Origin: SABY01 sp964523795
GTDB lineage: Bacteria > Bacteroidota > Bacteroidia > Bacteroidales > 4484-276
Assembly: GCA_964523795.1 (NCBI GenBank)
Contig: CAZGAO010000001.1
Location: 62,001-126,000 of the forward strand
Length of the DNA stretch: 64,000 nt
Direction: 5' to 3'
The position numbers were made by a program, and so were the translations under genes. Under the pieces are notes generated by a model. The model made no database searches and had not been told where the DNA came from. It saw nothing but the letters and a program-made list of their open reading frames with translations. Positions 52,989-60,607 of this stretch are shown piece by piece (the stretch's first letter is position 1; every line of letters starts with the position of its first letter).

Positions 52989-55900
52989 TTAGGATTTAAA
53001 GATTTCAGGAATAAGAATTTGTTCCAAATAGCATAAGCCTTCAGCAATAAGAATTGGGAAGCGATACTCAAAACGATTGGTTTGCTGTTTGGCATTGCGA
53101 GCTTTTTTGTACTCCGCATCGTTATCAATAAATGCCGACAGGCGACTTGATAGTTCCTTACTACGATTCTCAAGAACAGCAATATCTCTGACCAAACCAG
53201 CTTTATGCCCAACAAAATCGATAAAAATCCTTAAGAAAGCCTCAAAGTTTATTAATTTTTCAGGGAACTCAAATTGACCAATTTTTTCAAAGTATTCATC
53301 TGAAACTATTTCATCTTCATCAAATTCAATGAATTTTCCATCACGCAAGTATCGAATATTCTTTTCAGCAAAAATATCCGAGGTGAATCGGACGTTTCTG
53401 TCATAAATAAGTTCGGTATCTACAGCCAAACCTTTCGAAACTTCTGACTTGTTGTCTATTGAGACGTCATTACGATAAACCAGCCTGATTACCTCTGAAC
53501 CTTCTCCATAGCCCTTACTGAAACATTCTTCATAATATGAATTGGTACTGCTACTTCCTGGAATCGTTTGTAACCAATGAAACAAACGACCACCTTTGCC
53601 GAAAGGCATTAAATGCACTTCTTTTACAACTGTCAGGTTGTTTTCTTTAATAGTTTTGGCACAAAGCTTTCCAGCATAGAAAACGAGCAATCCAGTAACA
53701 TAAGCAGGAATTGCGTATGCAAAAGAGGCTTCACGCCCGATAAAGCTATAAAATGCCGAAAAGTCTTCATCTGTCAATTGGTCGAATACACTATTCAGAT
53801 AGAAAGGAGCTTTATGTCCTTCCGACAAGATTTCATGAATATTTTCGACTTTAATTCTTTTTTGCCCTTGGTGATAATCGTAAATGGCTTTTCGGAATCT
53901 TACCGATTTAATAACAGCGTCAAAAAACACACCTGCAGCAATTCGAATTGAACTTTGTTTATATAATTTCGGTGTGTTGTTCGAGTTTATATCTTTAGCC
54001 AATAGCAAAATATCACTCGTACTGCCACCCACATCAATACCCAAAAACAAGTTATTGTTTAATCCATATTCACGACTAAGCGCGTATTTGCATACCGATT
54101 CAGCTTCGGTTTGTTCCAAGATAGAAACGGGGCGAAGCCGCACACCAGTGCTACTGTCGAAAATAGGTGTGATAGCAGGTAACTGACCATTATAGATAGC
54201 TGTATATTGATTTAGGTCGGTCGAGGCCATTGAGCCGGGGAAAGACCAACGCAACTCAGTTGGGCGACATTTTTGTGCATACAAATCAGCACAAACAGAT
54301 AGCCACAGAGCTTTTAAATAAGCAGTTTTTTTTGATAACCCGGCAATATCTGATAACCATTTCATATTATAGTTTAAAATTCCTGCCTGTGTGGTTATCT
54401 TTTCCCTATCCATTTCCTTGACAAGAATATTTTTTTCATTTACAGCAACACCACCGGCAATTTCTTTATCCTTATGAGCACCAATATATCGTACATCATG
54501 CTCGTGAAGCCACGATTTGATTTGTCCATTTATTGTAGATTCGTTAGAGAAAAACAACAGCTCATCTCTTTCCGCAGTGGTTCCGCTCTCTGCATCAATA
54601 CCTACTAAAGCCAGACGGCGGTTACTAAATTGAATAGGTTGAGCACCGTTATTGGCCGCCGACTTTAATGTATAATGTACACACGAGTTGTTACTGCCAA
54701 AATCAATCCCGACAATAGCTTCTTTTGTAATGTTTTCGGTACTCAAATCAATGATTTTCTTGCCGCCCATTGTTTCATCACCCGGATTCTTTACAACTAA
54801 ATATCCGGCAAGTTGTGATTTTCCTGCATTTTCAATTCGAATTTCCAAGCCTGCAATAGGACGATTGGACTTCAATACTTCGTATTTGTGCATTTCTTGC
54901 GGAACTTGGCCTGCAGGATATGTAACCAACTGCGTAATATCTAATTCCCCCTCCTGCAAATCATCGTCAGAGCTATTTGAATAAACCACCGATTTAAGTA
55001 TTTTATTACCATGTGCGCTTTCAATGGTAATAATTTTCTGTTCCTGCCCTCTCTTGAAGAATGGTACAAACTTAACGCCTTGCACATTTATTGGATACTC
55101 TGAATACAAGTAATAGGCATCCCAATTATCAGAAATAAAATCGGGCCACATGATAACCTTATTATTTGTTGTCGCCCATTCTATTTCGTACTCTTTAGAA
55201 TTTAACTTGTATGGCTGTCCATCAATTGCAACTGTTAAATCTACAATCAAGTTGCCCTGCTCGCTGATTTTGCCCACAATATCGAATTTTTGGTTTTGAT
55301 GTGAAACCAGGATACCTAATTGTTGAGTAAACATTTGGATACCCTCCATACTCAATGGTAAAGCAAAGTATTTTGTGGGGTTTTCTTTGTCGCGTACATC
55401 GTTAATTTTCAGATAATAAACAGCGGCCTTTGAAAGTGGGTTTTTTCTGTCAGAAGATTCAAACCAGCCAATTATTTTTTTATCGTCTTTCAATATATTC
55501 TGCAAATCGCTGAGTTCAGCCTTAATCAAACTTGCATCGGAAGGACGGTCAAATGTAAACTCACCTGTAGTAAGCTGATATACTTTTTGTACTGAAGCAA
55601 GTAATGATTTATAGGGCATAGCCAGATTGGAATACTTAGCCACTGTTCCGTTTTTCTGCAAATTATTTTCTTTCAGTTCAATATTTTCCAGCCAAGCCCG
55701 CAAATATGTTTTTAGGCCGGATAAGTCCAATCGACTATTGTTTTGACGAGAAATGTTGACGTTTTCTTCGTAACCGGAAAAATTGGTGTTGATATTTTTA
55801 AGAAAAAGATAAAGTTTTTGTGTTTTATCCTTGTCCAAATACTTCATGGGGTCTTCAAATTTTCCGTTTCGAAACCAGGGTATATCACTTGCATGCTTAA

Positions 55901-56447
55901 GGTTACCGTATTCCACAGCCGGAAAGACCAAAGAGAATGGCGAAGTGCCGCCAATAAGCTGTCCATTATAGCGCAATAATTGCACATAAGGAAGTTCATC
56001 CGGGTTGTGTTGTTTTGCTATTTGGTCGGTCCAAATATCAACATCATCAAGCAACATACGTCCAAAAGCTCCTGAAATATTATAGAGACCCTTTTCTTTC
56101 GGATTCATGTAAATTGGTTCCGAGAAAGAAACCCGGTCGGGAAACAAAGCGATTAAAGCGATTATTCCTGTCCATTCATCTCGCAGAACTCCATAAAAAT
56201 CAATCAATCCAGACGTAATAATATTGGGATTTTGCTGTTGGAGATAGTCAAAAGCAAACCAAAATAACTTTGCTCTTGCCCATGGGGTTGGGACCCCCGA
56301 AATTAGGGTGCTTGAAACTTGATTTATATCTAAATCTCCGGCAATAATTCCCCGAATAAAGGGCTTTATTTTGTCGTGAACATACCATTTTCCTTCAGAA
56401 TTTGATTTAACACCCTCGGTGCTTCTTATTAATTTTGATCTTCCCAT
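52989..56447 (-). CDS. Giant Hsp70/actin-superfamily ATPase with novel N-terminal region
   Basis: A 1152-residue protein with no signal peptide. Residues 1-570 are not recognised; the region has folded-protein character and a beta-rich middle. From about 575 an actin/Hsp70-type ATPase is visible: phosphate-1 IVGIDFGSNNSCVHY (G580), phosphate-2 FLGIDVGGSTSDILLLA (803-808 GIDVGG), and an adenosine-type block EVHLMPFGKGGRLFHWLQ (GKGGR at 950-954). Between them is KTAYLKALWLSVCADLYAQ and RWSFPGSMASTDLNQY, which recalls the IIB-subdomain of Hsp70. Its overall plan resembles the large SrfB-type Hsp70-like proteins, but I cannot test this. The next gene upstream, 5 bases away, is the tubulin-like GTPase. 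Confidence 0.75.
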   Translation of the reverse strand: MGRSKLIRSTEGVKSNSEGKWYVHDKIKPFIRGIIAGDLDINQVSSTLISGVPTPWARAKLFWFAFDYLQQQNPNIITSGLIDFYGVLRDEWTGIIALIALFPDRVSFSEPIYMNPKEKGLYNISGAFGRMLLDDVDIWTDQIAKQHNPDELPYVQLLRYNGQLIGGTSPFSLVFPAVEYGNLKHASDIPWFRNGKFEDPMKYLDKDKTQKLYLFLKNINTNFSGYEENVNISRQNNSRLDLSGLKTYLRAWLENIELKENNLQKNGTVAKYSNLAMPYKSLLASVQKVYQLTTGEFTFDRPSDASLIKAELSDLQNILKDDKKIIGWFESSDRKNPLSKAAVYYLKINDVRDKENPTKYFALPLSMEGIQMFTQQLGILVSHQNQKFDIVGKISEQGNLIVDLTVAIDGQPYKLNSKEYEIEWATTNNKVIMWPDFISDNWDAYYLYSEYPINVQGVKFVPFFKRGQEQKIITIESAHGNKILKSVVYSNSSDDDLQEGELDITQLVTYPAGQVPQEMHKYEVLKSNRPIAGLEIRIENAGKSQLAGYLVVKNPGDETMGGKKIIDLSTENITKEAIVGIDFGSNNSCVHYTLKSAANNGAQPIQFSNRRLALVGIDAESGTTAERDELLFFSNESTINGQIKSWLHEHDVRYIGAHKDKEIAGGVAVNEKNILVKEMDREKITTQAGILNYNMKWLSDIAGLSKKTAYLKALWLSVCADLYAQKCRPTELRWSFPGSMASTDLNQYTAIYNGQLPAITPIFDSSTGVRLRPVSILEQTEAESVCKYALSREYGLNNNLFLGIDVGGSTSDILLLAKDINSNNTPKLYKQSSIRIAAGVFFDAVIKSVRFRKAIYDYHQGQKRIKVENIHEILSEGHKAPFYLNSVFDQLTDEDFSAFYSFIGREASFAYAIPAYVTGLLVFYAGKLCAKTIKENNLTVVKEVHLMPFGKGGRLFHWLQTIPGSSSTNSYYEECFSKGYGEGSEVIRLVYRNDVSIDNKSEVSKGLAVDTELIYDRNVRFTSDIFAEKNIRYLRDGKFIEFDEDEIVSDEYFEKIGQFEFPEKLINFEAFLRIFIDFVGHKAGLVRDIAVLENRSKELSSRLSAFIDNDAEYKKARNAKQQTNRFEYRFPILIAEGLCYLEQILIPEIFKS

Positions 56448-56452
56448 GATTA

Positions 56453-58063
56453 TTAACTTTTAAATTCGTATAACTTACAGAGCGTATCATACGTCCGTTT
56501 GATAAGTTTTTCATTTTTGTTGACAATGCTTTCCGGCTCAGAGGCTTTCATGAATCCGCCGTAGAATTTGTCCATAATACTACTTGTCCAACCTGTCCCG
56601 AATTTATGACCTTCGAAATCAGAGCCTTTTTGATAAAGCATATTGTTAAAATCAAATTTTTCAAACTCTCTTACAGAGTTGCAACCAAAAATGGCAGGAT
56701 TTAACAGTAATTTGTCGCCTCCACCAGCAGAGCGATGTATTTGACGCAACCAGCCGTCCTTTATTTCACCATTATCTATTTTAAAATGATAGAGCGACAT
56801 ATACTTTTTTAAAGCATCTACTTCTTCCTTATCAATATCTTCGTATCCCTCAATCTTAACTTTTTTCAAATCACCGGTCTGAGCCTGCTCGAAAAAGTCG
56901 TATTTTTCTAATATTGCCAGATAACTCATTGCTGTGAACAAACCGACTTTTTTTGCAAACTCTTCTTTCTTTTCGCTTCCTACAAAATCGGTAAAACTTA
57001 TTTTGCCGTTTTCATCAAAAGTGCGGTAAAGATATTCTGCTTTCATTTCGCGTTTTAAGTCTTCTAAACCAGCCAAGCCTGCCAAATCCGTACCCTCTTC
57101 GGGTGAATTGAAAAAATGCCATGCAGCAAAGGCAGCCAAAAATTCAATATAGTGAGAATCGTTTTCCTGATTTTCGCCACCGGTAATGGTTTTATCTTTA
57201 ACTTTACTTGGTTTCCAATCAAGGGTCTCTGTACCCATCATATAAAACTTCTGGTAGGTTTTTTTTACCGTTTCGTCAGCTTCGTAAAACATCATTGCAG
57301 CTTGTGAGTTTAGCGCAAACTTATCGGACGTGGCTATCACTTTCTGATTAGCCTTTTCACCATCGTTAGGCAGTGGAAAAGAAAAATAACTTGTTAGCAA
57401 AGTAGCTCCGAAATAAGCATTGCGTTCGATATCAGTAGCATCAGAAATCAAGGCTGCCGCTTCCTTTATAGCTTTTGGGATGATAGGAATAGAAGAAGCC
57501 CCCGTTCCGCCAAAAACGGATCCCAAAATAAATACTCTTGGTTTTCCTGTTGAGCATGCTGAAATCAATTCCTGAATAAACCGCCTCAAATCACTCCGGT
57601 CATTCGTCTTTACATCATCTATTATCGAATGATACATCAATAAACTACCTAAATGCGTTTGGGCTCGATAGCCATGATTTAGGTCAAAATCTTTGGCGCT
57701 TTCGGTGAAAAGCAAATCAGCAATTGCAGCTTCTTCCGGATTACTGAATTTAGTATCGCCATAATTATACAATGCACTAAAAGTTGATAGTCTCGAATAG
57801 TCAGGGCTAAATTGATAGTAATGCAAATTAGCAGAGAAAAAAGTGTCTTCCAGTGCAAATTGTTTTTTGTTTACACCTTTGGTTTTAATATATGCCTCTT
57901 TCAAATTCTTGAGACGCGTAAAGTTACCGTTGTCTTTGTCGGTATCCAACGCTAATAAGTGAACGTCCGTCTTGTCGAACATTCCCATAGCACACAAATG
58001 GGTAAACGCCTCAATACAGCGCATGCCTGTGCCACCGATTCCTATTACAAATACTTGAGCCAT
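56453..58063 (-). CDS. Tubulin/FtsZ-superfamily GTPase-like protein (Tubulin_2 type)
   Basis: A 536-residue cytoplasmic protein. It starts with a nucleotide-binding Rossmann motif VFVIGIGGTGMRCIEAF (4-20), LLALDTDKDN (37-46) as loop T2-like, and the tubulin signature loop VFILGSVFGGTGASSIP (G181-S-V-F-G-G-T-G-A). This is the GGGTGS-type phosphate loop of tubulin/FtsZ. The later region has the block NQKVIATSDKFALNSQAAMMF, which looks like the T7-adjacent helix region. This form belongs with the atypical bacterial tubulin-like proteins near membrane proteins, thought to remodel membranes. It is sandwiched between a three-TM protein and the Hsp70-like ATPase. GTP binding is likely by motif; polymerisation is unknown. 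Confidence 0.8.
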   Translation of the reverse strand: MAQVFVIGIGGTGMRCIEAFTHLCAMGMFDKTDVHLLALDTDKDNGNFTRLKNLKEAYIKTKGVNKKQFALEDTFFSANLHYYQFSPDYSRLSTFSALYNYGDTKFSNPEEAAIADLLFTESAKDFDLNHGYRAQTHLGSLLMYHSIIDDVKTNDRSDLRRFIQELISACSTGKPRVFILGSVFGGTGASSIPIIPKAIKEAAALISDATDIERNAYFGATLLTSYFSFPLPNDGEKANQKVIATSDKFALNSQAAMMFYEADETVKKTYQKFYMMGTETLDWKPSKVKDKTITGGENQENDSHYIEFLAAFAAWHFFNSPEEGTDLAGLAGLEDLKREMKAEYLYRTFDENGKISFTDFVGSEKKEEFAKKVGLFTAMSYLAILEKYDFFEQAQTGDLKKVKIEGYEDIDKEEVDALKKYMSLYHFKIDNGEIKDGWLRQIHRSAGGGDKLLLNPAIFGCNSVREFEKFDFNNMLYQKGSDFEGHKFGTGWTSSIMDKFYGGFMKASEPESIVNKNEKLIKRTYDTLCKLYEFKS

Positions 58064-58081
58064 AATATCTTTTTTTTTAAA

Positions 58082-58468
58082 CTATTTTTTTGATTTTCCC
58101 AAAATACTTCCCCATTTTGAACTGCGCATAATTAGCATAGTGAGGATGCCAATAACTGCATAAATGCCTAAAACAGCCAAAGTAGCCAGAATGTTGGCTG
58201 TAGTAAACTTTGCCTGCAATGGTGCTTTTGCAATGTAACTGCTAACATACAACGAATTGTACAGAAAAAAAGCAATAGCGGCTAATACACCTAATATTAT
58301 ATACCAAATACGTCTTTTAATGTGAGAAGTATCGTTCTTCCCACCCCAGTTGATTAAATAGGCAATAATAAATGCTAATGCTAATGCAATTAATGCAATG
58401 ACTACTGCATACATATAGGTTTCACCTATCAATGCTTGTACTTCTTTTAATGTTTCTATTTTTCTCAT
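58082..58468 (-). CDS. Three-helix membrane protein upstream of the tubulin-like gene
   Basis: A 128-residue protein with three TM helices: about 19-41 (YAVVIALIALALAFIIAYLI), 53-75 (IWYIILGVLAAIAFFLYNSL) and 90-113 (ANILATLAVLGIYAVIGILTMLIM). The loops are short and basic (KNDTSHIKRR, RSSKWGS, KSKK at the end), consistent with cytoplasmic ends. No family recognised. The gene lies 18 bases upstream of the tubulin-like gene and 26 downstream of the vWA-like lipoprotein gene, so it is likely a membrane anchor of the complex. Confidence 0.65.
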   Translation of the reverse strand: MRKIETLKEVQALIGETYMYAVVIALIALALAFIIAYLINWGGKNDTSHIKRRIWYIILGVLAAIAFFLYNSLYVSSYIAKAPLQAKFTTANILATLAVLGIYAVIGILTMLIMRSSKWGSILGKSKK

Positions 58469-58494
58469 TTAGGATTATTTATTAATTAACAGTA

Positions 58495-59811
58495 TTAAAA
58501 TGATTCAGTTTTGATAAAAACGGTGTGTATTATTTTTCTATCCCTACTTGTAGGCACAATTTCAATGTCTCTTAATACATTATCTATACTTAATGACACG
58601 CAAATTGCACTATCGCCATTGTACAATGATTGCCATTTGAATATACCCTCATCAAAGTTTTGCAAGCTAACTTGTGTAATTACAAAATCTAATCGGATAA
58701 GATTACCACCAAATTCATCGGGAAGTAATTTAAATATTTTATCTGTAAGCAACATATTAAATTTATGCTCTTTTAATGCGTTTTTATCCAATTTAAAACC
58801 TTCTGAAATATCAATATCATTTGGAGAAATGATACTATCCTCCACTGCTAAATATCTGGCAGTAATATCGGTCGCGACAATTTCTATATCATTAATAATG
58901 TAATTTTCGCCATCATTAAAAACTAAATTTTTAATAAGTGGTACAGGTTCTTCCTCAGCCAAAAGTTCGCCGTATTTATCTAATTTCATCACGTATTCTC
59001 GAATGTCATCCCACGAATCATCTATCGATACAAACTCAAACCCGTTCTTATCTTCCACAGTAGAAGTCAAGTCATCTGCTACCATATTATTACCTTCTCT
59101 TTTTACAGAAATATCAGAGTTGGTCAATTTGAAAAGTTTACATGAACCATCCTTAATCATGGGATCAATTTGATTTAGCATATTATCGCTGATAGGAGCA
59201 TCCAAATTGTCGTCAGTAAAAAATAAATAGAAACGCTTCTTAGAGTAATTATTTCCATTGTATCGTTCCTGATATGTTTCAACCACAATATAAATACTAT
59301 TTCCCTTCTTTATCCAATTTTTGAAAGGCTCACTCAAATAGGGATCTTGGTCATGTACTGGCTCATTTTGTCGAATTAACTCGAAATCGGTTATCAAAAT
59401 AGCTTGTTGATTGTCATTGCAAATCTGTTCAACGGCCTTCAAAATATTAGTATAAGGAATATCACATTGAATGGTTTGCAGAATTTCAAAAACCTTATTA
59501 TCTGATCTATTTAAAGCAATTGTTTTAACTGCTTCGCCTCTTATGAGGCGTAAAGTATCAGAATATTGTCCCAGCTGAGGGCTCAAAGCATTGAAGACTC
59601 TTGAATTTTGCCTTGCATCGATGACACAAGTAGAATGGTCGAGATATAAGACTGTACTTGATTGTAAGCCTTCGTACTTTATCACAGTTGGGTCGTAGAT
59701 TTTTTGTTGCAGTATTTGTGTATCCACTTCAAAATAATCGCTACCACATCCTGCAAAACTGATTGCTACTAGGACTATGCCAATTGCTACAAAAAAATAA
59801 AGTTTCTTCAT
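58495..59811 (-). CDS. Lipoprotein with vWA-like features
   Basis: A 438-residue envelope lipoprotein; signal peptide MKKLYFFVAIGIVLVAIS with lipobox FAGC (C22). The N-terminal half has traces of a von Willebrand A domain: VLYLDHSTCVID (D58, S60 of a MIDAS-like DxSxS, with Cys in place of the last Ser), a following region with FNALSPQLGQYSD, and AILITDFELI (T141-D142 at the third MIDAS position). The C-terminal half is beta-rich, with repeats of aliphatic strands (ENYIINDIEIVATDITARYL). vWA proteins often bind partner proteins in Ter and other stress loci. It would be the periplasmic part of the machine. AT-rich like the cluster. Confidence 0.65.
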   Translation of the reverse strand: MKKLYFFVAIGIVLVAISFAGCGSDYFEVDTQILQQKIYDPTVIKYEGLQSSTVLYLDHSTCVIDARQNSRVFNALSPQLGQYSDTLRLIRGEAVKTIALNRSDNKVFEILQTIQCDIPYTNILKAVEQICNDNQQAILITDFELIRQNEPVHDQDPYLSEPFKNWIKKGNSIYIVVETYQERYNGNNYSKKRFYLFFTDDNLDAPISDNMLNQIDPMIKDGSCKLFKLTNSDISVKREGNNMVADDLTSTVEDKNGFEFVSIDDSWDDIREYVMKLDKYGELLAEEEPVPLIKNLVFNDGENYIINDIEIVATDITARYLAVEDSIISPNDIDISEGFKLDKNALKEHKFNMLLTDKIFKLLPDEFGGNLIRLDFVITQVSLQNFDEGIFKWQSLYNGDSAICVSLSIDNVLRDIEIVPTSRDRKIIHTVFIKTESF

Positions 59812-59842
59812 TTTTACTGTATTATTTATTAATTTCCTAAAT

Positions 59843-60157
59843 TTAATTAAATGCTCTATTTTTAATTATTTTGTGTCTTGCTTTGAGTTTACAATTCAAT
59901 TTTTGATTATCAGTAGTAAGATTCAAATTAAATCTATTGGAATAATAACCAACATGAAGTTGATATTCTGCGTCTGATTGAATCCAATCACCATCGGTGT
60001 AAATTGTGGATTTTGACTTTGTTTTGCAACCAGATGTGGTCAAGTCATTAAAGTAATAGGCTTTGGAATAAAAGACTGCTAAAGGGATACTCTGGCTTGT
60101 GTCAGTAGTCAAACTGTTTGCAGTGGATCCAATTTGTAAGAGTGCATCATTTGTCAT
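59843..60157 (-). CDS. Small hypothetical protein, first gene of the Ter/tubulin operon
   Basis: A 104-residue protein from ATG 60155-60157; no signal peptide or TM helix seen. It has beta-like strands and many Ser/Thr/Asn residues (SKAYYFNDLTTSGCKTKSKS, YQLHVGYYSNRFNLNLTTDN) and a basic C-terminus (KLKARHKIIKNRAFN). No family recognised. It lies 13 bases downstream of a good promoter and 31 bases before the vWA-like lipoprotein gene. Its AT-rich codon use fits the cluster. Confidence 0.5.
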   Translation of the reverse strand: MTNDALLQIGSTANSLTTDTSQSIPLAVFYSKAYYFNDLTTSGCKTKSKSTIYTDGDWIQSDAEYQLHVGYYSNRFNLNLTTDNQKLNCKLKARHKIIKNRAFN

Positions 60158-60170
60158 AGACAATTTTTTT

Positions 60171-60200
60171 CAAAAATAGAAAATATTTCTTATCAAGCAA
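60171..60200 (-). promoter_or_regulatory. Promoter of the Ter/tubulin/Hsp70 operon
   Basis: On the minus strand TTG (60198-60200), a 19-base spacer and TATTTTTG (60171-60178) match the Bacteroidota -33/-7 consensus. It lies 13 bases before the ATG of the first cluster gene. Confidence 0.65.
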
Positions 60201-60607
60201 TAGGTTTTTATTATTTTTATCATTCCGAATAATTACAACGAATGCTTCCACCGATTTCAGCATTTGGATCCGGTGAGGCTTATTAGCTTTATGATCTATA
60301 GTTTTTGATAAGATTTAAGTTATCTGAATATGCTAAATATCAATGCGCCAAAAGATTGCTTTTTAGATGTTTAACTGATTCCAAAAATGTTTTTGTAACT
60401 CGTTTTTACCCAAAATTTATTTTGTTTACCTAGTTTTGTGAGCGAAGTATTGAATTATCAGATTTTTTAAAGGCAGAGATAAGAGGGAAGTTCAGAAAGC
60501 ATTCCGCAGAAGGCGGTTATCTTCTTTGAGCCTTTGCATCTTTGTGGCGAGGGAAAAGAGTACGGGCACGCCAGTGTTCACCATGGCTGCTTACTACACT
60601 CATGCCT
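60201..60607. other. Gene-free spacer right of the Ter/tubulin cluster
   Basis: About 400 bases without a credible gene. The left half is AT-rich like the cluster. The right half returns to the base composition of the rest of the window, so the island boundary lies here. Confidence 0.4.

Noticed and set aside
44466..60200. Classical tellurite resistance operon (terZABCDEF)
   Set aside because: Only one TerD-family and one TerB-like gene are present. TerC and TerA were not found, and most partners belong to other folds.
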